64,000 nucleotides of DNA from Agrococcus beijingensis. Lineage in GTDB: Bacteria > Actinomycetota > Actinomycetes > Actinomycetales > Microbacteriaceae. The position numbers and the translations under genes were made by a program. The notes beneath the pieces were generated by a model. The model was given only the letters and a program-made list of their open reading frames with translations, made no database searches and had not been told where the DNA came from. Each line of letters opens with the position of its first letter. Position 1 is the stretch's first letter. Positions 1 through 9,674 of the stretch are shown piece after piece. Location of the stretch: positions 2,576,717 through 2,640,716 of the forward strand of contig NZ_CP132360.1 of NCBI RefSeq assembly GCF_030758955.1, in the 5' to 3' direction.

Positions 1-1527
<1,527 letters not shown>

Positions 1528-1638
1528 GGTGGAGCTCCTCAGGGGCTGTGCGACGGTGCCCGCCCAGTCTACCGACCCTGTTGTCAGATGTCGCTACCGC
1601 GCGTCGCCGCACCCTTCGTGCTCGCGCCGGTGCAGCGC

Positions 1639-2093
1639 TCAGCTGCGGCGGAACGCGATCGGCGCCTCGAGGTACGGCTCCCAGGCCGCGCGCTCCGCGT
1701 CGGTGAGCCGACGCGGTCGGCCCGTCGACGCATCCAGCATCACCACGGTCGTCGATGCCCGCGCGTACACCTCGGTGCGGTCGGGCGAGAGCACCTCGTA
1801 GCAGACGACCATGCTGGCGCCGCCCATCTGACCGATCCAGGTGTCGACCACGATCGGCTCCCGGTGGTGCGGGATCTGGCCGAGGTACTCGGCCTCCTGC
1901 CGGGCGATCACCGTGATGCTCGTGGCGCCGGCCCCGGCTTCGAGGATGGCGGTGGAGGGCGAGCCCTCGGGCCCGCCCGCCCAGAACGCCGAGATGCGGG
2001 CCTCCTCGAGCAGCGTCAGCAACGAGGCGTTGTTGACGTGCCCGTAGGCGTCGAGATCCGACCAGCGGACCCGGACCGGCACCGCGAGGCGCA

Positions 2094-2094
<1 letters not shown>
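1639..2094 (-). CDS. Acyl-CoA thioesterase, hot-dog fold (YbgC/4HBT type)
   Basis: 151-residue single-domain hot-dog protein. The N-terminal motif RVRWSDLDAYGHVNN carries the Asp-x-Asp and Gly-His-Val-Asn pattern of the YbgC/4-hydroxybenzoyl-CoA thioesterase family, which hydrolyses acyl-CoA thioesters in the cytoplasm. Its ATG overlaps the TGA of ettA (ATGA at 2093-2096 read on the minus strand), so the two genes are probably co-translated. Substrate cannot be inferred. The ettA-thioesterase neighbourhood is common in Actinobacteria. Confidence 0.9.
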
Positions 2095-3776
<1,682 letters not shown>

Positions 3777-3780
3777 GCCC

Positions 3781-4236
3781 TCAGTCTAGGGCGATCACGT
3801 CGCCGACCAGACATCGCCCCCCGCCGAGCGCGGCGACGCGCAGCGCGAGCGGCTCGCCGTCGCCCACCTGGCCGATGAGGCAGCTCTCCCCCAGCAGCAC
3901 CGCGATCTCGACGAACGTCACGGGCTGGTCGAGCGAATCGCGCTCGTGGGTGCGCTCGATCGCCGAGCGCTCGAAGCCCGCGGCCTCGACCGCGGCGACC
4001 AGCGCATCGGGCTGCGCGGGCGACTGCCCCTCGAGCGCGGCGCGGAACGCGTCGAGCTGCGGGTCGGTGGCGGCATCGGTGGCGGGCGCCGTGACCCCGG
4101 GGTCGGTCGGGACCGACCCCGGGGCTGCACTGCCGGACGTCGCCTCGGTCGAGGGCGTGGTGGGCTGCGGCTCGGCGGGCGTGCAGCCCGCGAGCGCGAG
4201 CGCTGCCACGAGCGCGACTGCGGCAAGCTGGCGCAC
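3781..4236 (-). CDS. Small secreted lipoprotein (DUF6993-like)
   Basis: 151 residues. A hydrophobic signal peptide ends in a lipobox (ALALAGC, Cys about 18). A Pro/Thr/Ser-rich linker of about 45 residues follows, then a compact C-terminal domain with two Cys residues (GESCLIG and GGRCLVG) that could form a disulfide outside the cell. Length and layout resemble small lipoproteins of Microbacteriaceae annotated DUF6993; that family name is from memory. Located 4 bp downstream of the ettA start but on the same strand, so it is upstream of ettA in transcription order. Function unknown. Confidence 0.8.
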   Translation of the reverse strand: MRQLAAVALVAALALAGCTPAEPQPTTPSTEATSGSAAPGSVPTDPGVTAPATDAATDPQLDAFRAALEGQSPAQPDALVAAVEAAGFERSAIERTHERDSLDQPVTFVEIAVLLGESCLIGQVGDGEPLALRVAALGGGRCLVGDVIALD

Positions 4237-4298
4237 GCGCCCTCCTTCGGTGCCGGATGAGTCGCTCCAGCCTATGGCTGGCGCGGCGTCGTCCAGGC

Positions 4299-4775
4299 TC
4301 AGAAGACGGGCTCGTCGTCGGGCCGCGGCGCGCCCCAGTCGGACTGCCCGGCGAGCTGCAGCTCACGCTGCGGCTCGCCGCTGGGCAGCGCGTGCTCCGC
4401 CTCGCCGGCATGCTCGAGGGCCGGGTCGACCGCGCGACGCTCCCGACGCGACGGCCCGACGCGCAGCGAGTGGCCGATGTGCTCGGCACGGATCCGCACG
4501 CTCGTGCCGCGCTTGTCGCCCGACTCCCACTGGTCGACCTTCAGCTTGCCCAGCACCATGACGACATCGCCCTTGCGGAGCGACTCGACGACGTTCGGCG
4601 CGATCTTGCCCCACGCCTCGATGGAGTACCAGTTGGTGTGGCCGTTGACCCACTGGTCGCCCTCCTTGCGGCGGGCGGTGCAGCCGAGCCGGAACTCGGC
4701 CACCTGGTCTCCGTTGACGGACTTCAGCGCCGGGTCGCCTCCGAGGGACCCGACGACGGTGATTGCATCGTTCAT
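4299..4775 (-). CDS. ssb: Single-stranded DNA-binding protein
   Basis: About 158 residues from the ATG at 4775 (MNDAITVVGSLG); an upstream ATG at 4787 would add four residues. The OB fold is recognisable from TVVGSLGGDPALK, EFRLGCTARR and NWYSIEAWGKIAPNVVESL, then GDVVMVLGKLKVDQWES. The tail ends DDEPVF, a short acidic tip like those SSB proteins use to recruit partners, here shorter than in housekeeping SSB. It binds ssDNA during replication, repair or competence. As there is no rpsF/rpsR context it may be a secondary SSB paralogue. Confidence 0.9.
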   Translation of the reverse strand: MNDAITVVGSLGGDPALKSVNGDQVAEFRLGCTARRKEGDQWVNGHTNWYSIEAWGKIAPNVVESLRKGDVVMVLGKLKVDQWESGDKRGTSVRIRAEHIGHSLRVGPSRRERRAVDPALEHAGEAEHALPSGEPQRELQLAGQSDWGAPRPDDEPVF

Positions 4776-4857
4776 GGGGCCGAGCATGCGTCGCCGCGCG
4801 CCCGCCGTGTGCGGGCAGGCGGCCGGCCTGTGGAGAACCCGCTGCGCGGGCGGGCGC

Positions 4858-5382
4858 TCAGACGCGCAGGTAGTCGGCGAAGCCAGCCCGGATCTTGTTG
4901 ACCTTCGGCGCTGCCACGGCGAGGCAGTAGCCCTGCGTGGGGTTCTTCGCGAAGAAGTCCTGGTGGTACTCCTCGGCGTCGTAGAAGGCGCCCAGCGGCT
5001 CGAGCGTCGTCACGATCTCGCCCGGCCACCATTCGCCCGCGCGCTCGATCGCGGCCTCGAACAGCTCGCGCTCCGCCTCGTCGCGGTAGAACATCGCCGA
5101 GCGGTACTGCGTGCCGACGTCGTTGCCCTGGCGGTTCAGCTGGCGCGGGTCGTGCATCGTGAAGAACATGTCGAGCACGACCTGCGTCGGCAGGCGCGCC
5201 TCGTCGTAGACGACCTTCACGGCCTCGGCGTGCCCGGTGCGGCCGGTGCACACGGCCTCGTAGCTGGGGTGGGCCGGCTCACCGCCGGTGTAGCCGGAGA
5301 CGACGTCGTCGACGCCGTCGACGACGCGGTACGCGGCGTCCAGGCACCAGAAGCAACCACCGGCGAGCACGATCTCCTGCAT
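4858..5382 (-). CDS. msrA: Peptide methionine-S-sulfoxide reductase
   Basis: 174-residue MsrA. The catalytic motif GGCFWCLDAAY is near the N-terminus (Cys10, Cys13), followed by the conserved SGYTGGEPAHPSYE segment and the substrate-pocket residues around FFTMHDPRQLNRQGND. It reduces the S-epimer of methionine sulfoxide in proteins in the cytoplasm using thioredoxin. It appears monocistronic. It is shorter at the C-terminus than E. coli MsrA, as is usual in Actinobacteria. Confidence 0.96.
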   Translation of the reverse strand: MQEIVLAGGCFWCLDAAYRVVDGVDDVVSGYTGGEPAHPSYEAVCTGRTGHAEAVKVVYDEARLPTQVVLDMFFTMHDPRQLNRQGNDVGTQYRSAMFYRDEAERELFEAAIERAGEWWPGEIVTTLEPLGAFYDAEEYHQDFFAKNPTQGYCLAVAAPKVNKIRAGFADYLRV

Positions 5383-5451
5383 GCTCCGAGCCTAGCCCTC
5401 CCGCCTGTGTGGGCGGCCTGACGTAGCGTCTGCGGCATCGAGAGGAGCGTC

Positions 5452-5703
5452 ATGGCCATCATGTCGACTGCACAGCGTCGCACCGCCCCGCAGGCGGCGC
5501 ACGTCGCCACCCGGCGCGTGCGCGACGACCTCTGGCGCGTGGTCAGCGCATCCGGTCTCGCCCTCGGCTACATCGCGAGGGTCGACGGCCCCGCCGGTTC
5601 GCGCTTCGAGGCGCGCAGGCTGCTGCCGGGCGGCACCGCGATGCTGCCGATCGGCTCGGGCTGGGCGCTCGACGACGCCCTCGCATGCTTCACCGGGCCG
5701 TGA
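5452..5703 (+). CDS. Hypothetical protein, 83 aa
   Basis: Small basic protein with no signal peptide or membrane segment. An ATG at 5452 follows a good ribosome site (GAGAGGAG, 5439-5446); a second ATG lies three codons later. The composition, with DDLWRVVSASGLALGYIARV followed by a FEARRLLPGG segment, resembles short beta-rich proteins of Microbacteriaceae of unknown role. It stands alone, divergent from msrA. Confidence 0.6.
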   Translation: MAIMSTAQRRTAPQAAHVATRRVRDDLWRVVSASGLALGYIARVDGPAGSRFEARRLLPGGTAMLPIGSGWALDDALACFTGP

Positions 5704-5760
5704 CCGGCCGCCGGCGCAGGCAGCGGAGCGCCGGTGCAGCGGGCCTGCCGTCGAGGCGAG

Positions 5761-6435
5761 TCACTCGCCGTGGAGCAGGTGCTTGCCCTCCCGGTGGTTC
5801 TGACGCATCCGCAGCGCCACGAGGATCACGATCGCCAGCACGACGCCGCCGATCACGACCCACTGCAGCCAGTCCATGTACGGCTCGATCGCGTGGTAGT
5901 TCCGGCCCAGCGTCACGCCGATCATGATGAAGATCGTGTTCCAGATGGCCGAGCCGACGAGCGTCAGGCCCAGGAACAGCAGCACCGGCATGCGCTCGAT
6001 GCCTGCCGGGATCGAGATGAGGCTGCGGAAGATCGGCAGGAACCTTCCGAACAGCACCGTCTTCCACCCGTGCTTCGCGAACCAGGCGGTCGTCTTGTCG
6101 ATGTCGCTGGCGCGCACCAGCGGCATCTTCCGCGCGATCGCGGCCAGCCGCTCGTGACCGAGCCAGCGCCCGAGCAGGTAGAGCACGAGGGCACCGACGA
6201 CCGAGCCGAGCGTCGTCCAGATGATCGCCTCGGCGATCGTGAACCCGCCCTGCGCAGCGGTGAAGCCGGCGAGCGGCAGGATCACCTCGCTGGGGATCGG
6301 GGGGAAGAGGTTCTCGGCCGCGATCGCGAGGGCGGCGCCGGGAGCGCCGATCGCCTCCATCAGGCCGACGGCCCAGCCGGCGACGCCGGTGAGGTCGCCG
6401 GAGTCGGCGGCGGTCTGAGTGAGAGAAGCGAGCAC
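5761..6435 (-). CDS. DedA family (SNARE-associated/VTT domain) membrane protein
   Basis: 224 residues with a GTG start at 6435. Typical DedA features are EAIGAPGAALAIAAENLFPPIPSE near the start (the conserved acidic-Pro-x-Pro-x-E motif), then a GRF segment (LFGRFLPIFRSLISIPAG) with the conserved Arg residues, and several membrane helices. DedA proteins are undecaprenyl-phosphate or phospholipid flippase-like membrane proteins that support the envelope. The C-terminus is charged and cytosolic. No operon partner. Confidence 0.93.
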   Translation of the reverse strand: MLASLTQTAADSGDLTGVAGWAVGLMEAIGAPGAALAIAAENLFPPIPSEVILPLAGFTAAQGGFTIAEAIIWTTLGSVVGALVLYLLGRWLGHERLAAIARKMPLVRASDIDKTTAWFAKHGWKTVLFGRFLPIFRSLISIPAGIERMPVLLFLGLTLVGSAIWNTIFIMIGVTLGRNYHAIEPYMDWLQWVVIGGVVLAIVILVALRMRQNHREGKHLLHGE

Positions 6436-6444
6436 CCAGACAGC

Positions 6445-6894
6445 CTACGGTCGTCGCCCTGACAGGCTCGGCAAGTAGGCCTCATGCCACGACACCCCTC
6501 GGCGCTCGATCGTCACGATCGCATGGCAATTCCGACAGCGCACTTCGCATTTCGCCATCTCCGCCTGGATCATGGCCAACGAACGCCCTCTTCGCACCAT
6601 GCTTCCGACGCTGGCGACCTTCACGCCGCGCACATGGTCGAACTCCAGCACTCGGATGTCCTTGCAGCCACAGTCCACACAGCCGTTGGAGAACTGGATC
6701 ATGATCGCGTCGAGCGCCTGCTTGCGCCGAGCTTTCCTGATACGCCGTACGTTCGCCTTGTGCCGAACCGCGTTGTCCCGGTAGTGAGCCTTCTGGCACG
6801 CACGACAGTACGAATGCCGGCCGTCCTTGTTGCGCGGGCCTCGGTTGAACTCGCCGACAGGCTTCTCGGTCTGGCACCGCGAGCAGCGTTTCAT
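6445..6894 (-). CDS. HNH-type zinc protein
   Basis: 149 residues. An N-terminal zinc ribbon (MKRCSRCQTEKP, then YCRACQKAHYR) precedes a basic helix and an HNH-like domain: CVDCGCKD, EFDHVRG and CRNCHAIVTIERR. The FDH and C-x2-C-H pattern is typical of small phage- or plasmid-borne HNH nucleases. It lies next to tRNA-Arg and has lower GC and less biased codons than its neighbours, which suggests transfer. A DNA nicking or cleaving role is inferred from the family only. Confidence 0.8.
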   Translation of the reverse strand: MKRCSRCQTEKPVGEFNRGPRNKDGRHSYCRACQKAHYRDNAVRHKANVRRIRKARRKQALDAIMIQFSNGCVDCGCKDIRVLEFDHVRGVKVASVGSMVRRGRSLAMIQAEMAKCEVRCRNCHAIVTIERRGVSWHEAYLPSLSGRRP

Positions 6895-6935
6895 GGGCGA
6901 AGGCTAGAGTGCAGCACTGACAGATCGTGCGGACG

Positions 6936-7008
6936 CGCCCCCGGCGGGAGTCGAACCCGCGACAAAAGGATTAGAAGGCCTCTGCTCTATCCGCTGAGCT
7001 ACGGGGGC
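6936..7008 (-). tRNA. tRNA-Arg (anticodon TCT)
   Basis: Complete cloverleaf on the minus strand. The acceptor GCCCCCG (7008-7002) pairs with CGGGGGC (6943-6937), with discriminator G. The D arm contains AGCTCAGCGGATAGAGC, the anticodon loop reads CTTCTAA with anticodon TCT, and the T arm is GCGGG-TTCGACT-CCCGC. CCA is not encoded. Confidence 0.97.
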
Positions 7009-7324
7009 CCACCCAATCTACCGGCTGGCGCTCGCGCAGCTCGGCGTCGGGCGATCGCTCAGCCTGCTTGCGTCGGGGCTCGGCGATCGGCGCTCGGTCG
7101 CGTTCGCGAAGTACCACGACGTTGGCTACGCACCCGGGCCCGACTCGTGGGCGGACGCAGCGGGCGGGGGCTGCTGCGCGTCATCACGCCGGGGACGGCG
7201 ATGGCCTGGTCGGCGTTCCCGCACGACGTCGCGCTTCCGCTGGTGATCAGGCGCCCGCAGCTCGGTCACGGAGCCGGTGATCGCCTTGACGAGCCCGGAC
7301 CGACCGCCGTGGCAGGCTGGTGCC
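7009..7324. other. Gene-free stretch, possible decayed coding sequence
   Basis: About 316 bases between tRNA-Arg and the HAD gene without a credible intact gene. A plus-strand open frame from about 7020 reads like protein (FAKYHDVGYAPGPDSWADA) and breaks near 7168. A plausible continuation (LLRVITPGTAMAWSAFPHDV) lies in another frame. This could be a frameshifted remnant, but in DNA of this GC content it may be chance. Confidence 0.3.
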
Positions 7325-7966
7325 ATGACCGCCGCACTCCTGTTCGACATGGACGGCACGCTCATCGACTCGGAGCCCGTGTGGCACGAGCAGATGCGCG
7401 CCTTCGCGAAGATCCACCGCATCGAGTGGACCACCGAGGACGCCCACTGGACGACGGGGCGCCCCATGATCGAATGGGCAGACCGGATGCGTGACCGCGG
7501 CGTCGCGCTCGACCGCGCGTCGATCATCGACACCGTGGCCTCCGCTGTCGCGGACGCGGTGCGCGACGACGTGCCGTGGCTGCCCGGCAGCCTCGCGCTG
7601 CTGCAGCGCGTGGCCGACGCCGGCGTCCCCGCGGCGCTCGTCACGAACGCGACCGCCGGCAACGCGCAGGCGCTGCTCGAGGCCGCGCCGGAGGGCGCCC
7701 TCCGCTTCGCCGTCTCGGCCGACGACGTGGAGCGCTCGAAGCCCGACCGCGAGCCCTACGCGCTCGCGATACGACGTCTCGGTGCCGACGCATCCGCCTG
7801 CATCGCCTTCGAGGATTCGCGCAGCGGCGCGCAGTCGGTCGTCGCCGCGGGTGCCCGGCTCTGGTTCCTGACGACGCAGCTGCCGTCGTCGCCGGTGCCC
7901 GCCGAGCGCACGATCGGCACGCTCGCCGACATCGACCACGACGAGCTGCTCTCGCTGCTCGCGTGA
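7325..7966 (+). CDS. HAD-superfamily hydrolase (beta-phosphoglucomutase/GPP-like)
   Basis: 213 residues from the ATG at 7325. Motif I is LLFDMDGTLIDSEP at the very N-terminus, followed by a helical cap. Motif II is VTNATAG, the motif III Lys lies in ERSKPDREPY, and motif IV is FEDSRSGAQSVVAAG. This matches the beta-PGM/phosphatase subgroup (cap type C1). Family members dephosphorylate small phosphorylated sugars or glycolate; the substrate is not predictable. An in-frame GTG 48 bases upstream would add a run that does not belong to the fold. Confidence 0.92.
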   Translation: MTAALLFDMDGTLIDSEPVWHEQMRAFAKIHRIEWTTEDAHWTTGRPMIEWADRMRDRGVALDRASIIDTVASAVADAVRDDVPWLPGSLALLQRVADAGVPAALVTNATAGNAQALLEAAPEGALRFAVSADDVERSKPDREPYALAIRRLGADASACIAFEDSRSGAQSVVAAGARLWFLTTQLPSSPVPAERTIGTLADIDHDELLSLLA

Positions 7967-7996
7967 CCTGCGGTGCCGCGCGCATAGACTCAGCGC

Positions 7997-8620
7997 GTGG
8001 CTGCGAGTGATCGAATCGTCTGGATCGACTGCGAGATGACGGGACTCGACCCCGCGGTCGACGAGCTCGTCGAGGTGGCGGTCGTCGTCACCGACTTCGA
8101 GCTCGAGGTGCTCGACCCCGGTCTGCAGGTGGTGATCAAGCCCTCCGATGCGGCGCTCGAGCAGATGAACGACTTCGTGCGGCAGATGCACGCGACGAGC
8201 GGGCTCGACCTCGAGCTGCCCCACGGCAAGAGCCTCGCCGAGGCCGAGCTCGAGGTGCTCGCCTATGTGCAGCGCTTCGTGCCGCTGGAGCGCTCCGCGC
8301 CGCTCGGCGGCAACACGATCGGCACCGACCGCATGTTCCTGCAGCGCTACATGCCCACGCTCGACGGCTTCCTGCACTACCGCTCGATCGACGTGTCGAG
8401 CATCAAGGAGCTCTCGCGCCGCTGGTTCCCGCGCGTCTACTTCCAGTCGCCCGAGAAGGCCGGGGGGCACCGGGCGCTCGCCGACATCCTCGAGTCGATC
8501 CGCGAGCTGCGCTACTACCGCCGTGCGGCGTTCACGGACGCGCCCGGTCGCCCGACCGACGAGCTGCAGTCGATCGCGGCGGACGTGGTCGACGGCTTCC
8601 GGGATCATCTGCCCGCCTGA
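7997..8620 (+). CDS. orn: Oligoribonuclease
   Basis: 207-residue DEDDh exonuclease starting at GTG 7997. Exo I is IVWIDCEMTGLD, Exo II contains NTIGTDRMFLQRYMP, and Exo III is GGHRALADILESI with the catalytic His and Asp. Orn degrades di- to penta-nucleotide RNA (including pGpG) to mononucleotides. It lies directly upstream of tRNA-His, a neighbourhood often seen in Actinobacteria. Confidence 0.97.
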   Translation: MAASDRIVWIDCEMTGLDPAVDELVEVAVVVTDFELEVLDPGLQVVIKPSDAALEQMNDFVRQMHATSGLDLELPHGKSLAEAELEVLAYVQRFVPLERSAPLGGNTIGTDRMFLQRYMPTLDGFLHYRSIDVSSIKELSRRWFPRVYFQSPEKAGGHRALADILESIRELRYYRRAAFTDAPGRPTDELQSIAADVVDGFRDHLPA

Positions 8621-8695
8621 CACGCGGAAGAGCGCCCGATGCGGCATTGCGTCGCGAGATGTCGTATGCTGTCCTGGTTGCGCTTCGCGCACATG

Positions 8696-8768
8696 GTGGG
8701 TATAGCTCAGCTGGTAGAGCGCCGCCTTGTGGTGGCGGATGTCGCGGGTTCAAGTCCCGTTACTCACC
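8696..8768 (+). tRNA. tRNA-His (anticodon GTG)
   Basis: Acceptor GTGGGTA (8696-8702) pairs with TACTCAC (8761-8767), with one G-T wobble. C73 is at 8768, and a G at 8695 can serve as G-1, the His identity element. The anticodon loop TTGTGGT lies within the CCGCC/GGCGG stem. T arm GCGGG-TTCAAGT-CCCGT. Confidence 0.98.
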
Positions 8769-8775
8769 CACAGAC

Positions 8776-8834
8776 GGGTCAGGTGTGAACTTTCGACCAA
8801 GGGACCACCCTTGGAGGAAGTTCGCACCTGGCCC
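8776..8834 (+). terminator. Long hairpin downstream of tRNA-His (probable terminator)
   Basis: Outer arms 8776-8792 and 8818-8834 can pair over 17 bp as RNA (15 Watson-Crick, 2 G-U). A small internal loop follows, then an inner perfect 7-bp stem (8797-8803 with 8808-8814) and a 4-base loop. The T-rich TATTTCTTTG follows at once. Much longer than a normal intrinsic terminator. Confidence 0.7.
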
Positions 8835-8930
8835 TATTTCTTTGCCTCGGCGGCCCACCAGGGAAAAGCATGGCGAGGGCCACACTTGCTCGGCGTGCTT
8901 ACCGAGGCACGGAGACGCCCGCCGGAATCT

Positions 8931-9215
8931 CTAAGCGAGCGAGAGGAAGAGCTTCTCCAGCTCGTCGATGCGCTCGCCGTCGCCCGGCTCCTCGGCTAGG
9001 CACTCCTTCAGGGCACCGGCGACCACCAGGAAGCCAGCCCGGTCGACGGCCTTCGACACTGCGGAGAGCTGCTGCACGACGTCGCGGCAGTGGGCCTCGT
9101 CCTCGACCGCAGCGATGACGGCTGCCAGCTGGCCGTGCGCGCGCCGCAGCCGATTCACGATCTTGCGCTTCGCCTCCGGGTCGTGCGCCGCGACGATGTC
9201 TGGGCTGATGCTCAT
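8931..9215 (-). CDS. cstR: CstR-type persulfide-sensing repressor (CsoR family)
   Basis: 94-residue all-helical CsoR/RcnR-family repressor with a strong ribosome site (AGGAGG). Copper sensors of the family use Cys, then His at +25 and Cys at +29. Here Cys43 and Cys72 keep the 29-residue spacing, but position 68, where the copper-binding His should be, is Ala. That Cys-Cys/no-His pattern is the hallmark of CstR, which forms di- to tetrasulfide links when persulfides rise and then releases DNA. The gene is divergent from a sulfur-detoxification operon, and the shared intergenic region carries two family-type palindromes, so autoregulation and operon control are likely. Confidence 0.88.
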   Translation of the reverse strand: MSISPDIVAAHDPEAKRKIVNRLRRAHGQLAAVIAAVEDEAHCRDVVQQLSAVSKAVDRAGFLVVAGALKECLAEEPGDGERIDELEKLFLSLA

Positions 9216-9230
9216 CGGATTCCTCCTGGG

Positions 9231-9261
9231 TTGACATCCACCATACTCCCCAGGGTATAGT
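9231..9261 (+). promoter_or_regulatory. Promoter of the sulfur operon
   Basis: TTGACA at 9231-9236 and TATAGT at 9256-9261, spacing 19 bp. The -10 element overlaps the right end of the first CstR palindrome, so bound repressor would block RNA polymerase. The same GGGTATAGTT arrangement recurs at 14141-14150. Confidence 0.6.
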
Positions 9262-9281
9262 TTGGATACCCCCCGGGGTAT
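9243..9281. promoter_or_regulatory. Paired CstR operators
   Basis: Two 16-bp palindromes in the divergent region: ATACTCCCCAGGGTAT at 9243-9258 and ATACCCCCCGGGGTAT at 9266-9281. Their centres are 23 bp apart (about two helical turns). G/C tract flanked by AT-rich ends is the known operator form for CsoR/CstR repressors. Confidence 0.75.
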
Positions 9282-9313
9282 TCAACCTTCATCGACACCG
9301 CCAGGAGGGCGAG

Positions 9314-9499
9314 ATGTGCAGAGCCGCGAAGTGCAACATCTGCGGGAAGACGACCTGGGCTGGCTGCGGCCAGCACGTGAACGACGTGCGCCGCACGGTC
9401 CCGGCATCCGACTGGTGCCCCGGCCGGCACACGCAGCGCGACATCGATGAGGCGAAGGCCTCGCGACCCGGCTTCCTCGCGCGCCTGTTCGGCCGCTGA
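9314..9499 (+). CDS. Small Cys-rich protein, 61 aa (first of a tandem pair)
   Basis: Starts at ATG 9314 behind an excellent ribosome site (AGGAGGGCGAG). Pattern CNICGKTTWAGCGQHV: Cys-x2-Cys-Gly-Lys and then Trp-Ala-Gly-Cys-Gly-x-His, with one more Cys (DWCPG). It looks like a metal site or thiol relay. The C-terminus (ARLFGR) is basic. It is the first gene of the sulfur operon, and its paralogue follows 23 bp later. No function is known to me; a zinc or persulfide role is inference from context. Confidence 0.75.
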   Translation: MCRAAKCNICGKTTWAGCGQHVNDVRRTVPASDWCPGRHTQRDIDEAKASRPGFLARLFGR

Positions 9500-9522
9500 T
9501 CCACTGACGAGAGGACATCACC

Positions 9523-9636
9523 ATGTGCGCACGCATCACCTGCGACCGCTGCGGCAAGCCGAGCTGGGCTGGATGCGGCCAGCACGTCGAGGAGGCCCTC
9601 GGGGGCGTCCCGGCGGCCGACCGCTGCCACTGCTGA
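9523..9636 (+). CDS. Small Cys-rich protein, 37 aa (second of a tandem pair)
   Basis: Below usual gene-size cut-offs. ATG 9523 with ribosome site GAGAGGA. It shares the core of the preceding gene: CDRCGKPSWAGCGQHV, that is Cys-x2-Cys-Gly-Lys, two residues, Trp-Ala-Gly-Cys-Gly-Gln-His. It ends RCHC, adding two further Cys and a His, so 7 of 37 residues are Cys or His-adjacent metal-type ligands. Conservation of the core between the two copies, and a ribosome site for each, argue that both are translated. Confidence 0.7.
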   Translation: MCARITCDRCGKPSWAGCGQHVEEALGGVPAADRCHC

Positions 9637-9674
9637 CGACTACAACGACGACGACGACGAACAAGGAGAGCATC

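Noticed and set aside
7009..7324. Frameshifted gene remnant between tRNA-Arg and the HAD gene
   Set aside because: Two frames read like protein but no family could be recognised, so it is listed only as a gene-free stretch.
8931..9215. Copper-responsive CsoR
   Set aside because: The His ligand position is Ala, and the adjacent operon is for sulfur chemistry rather than a copper ATPase or chaperone.
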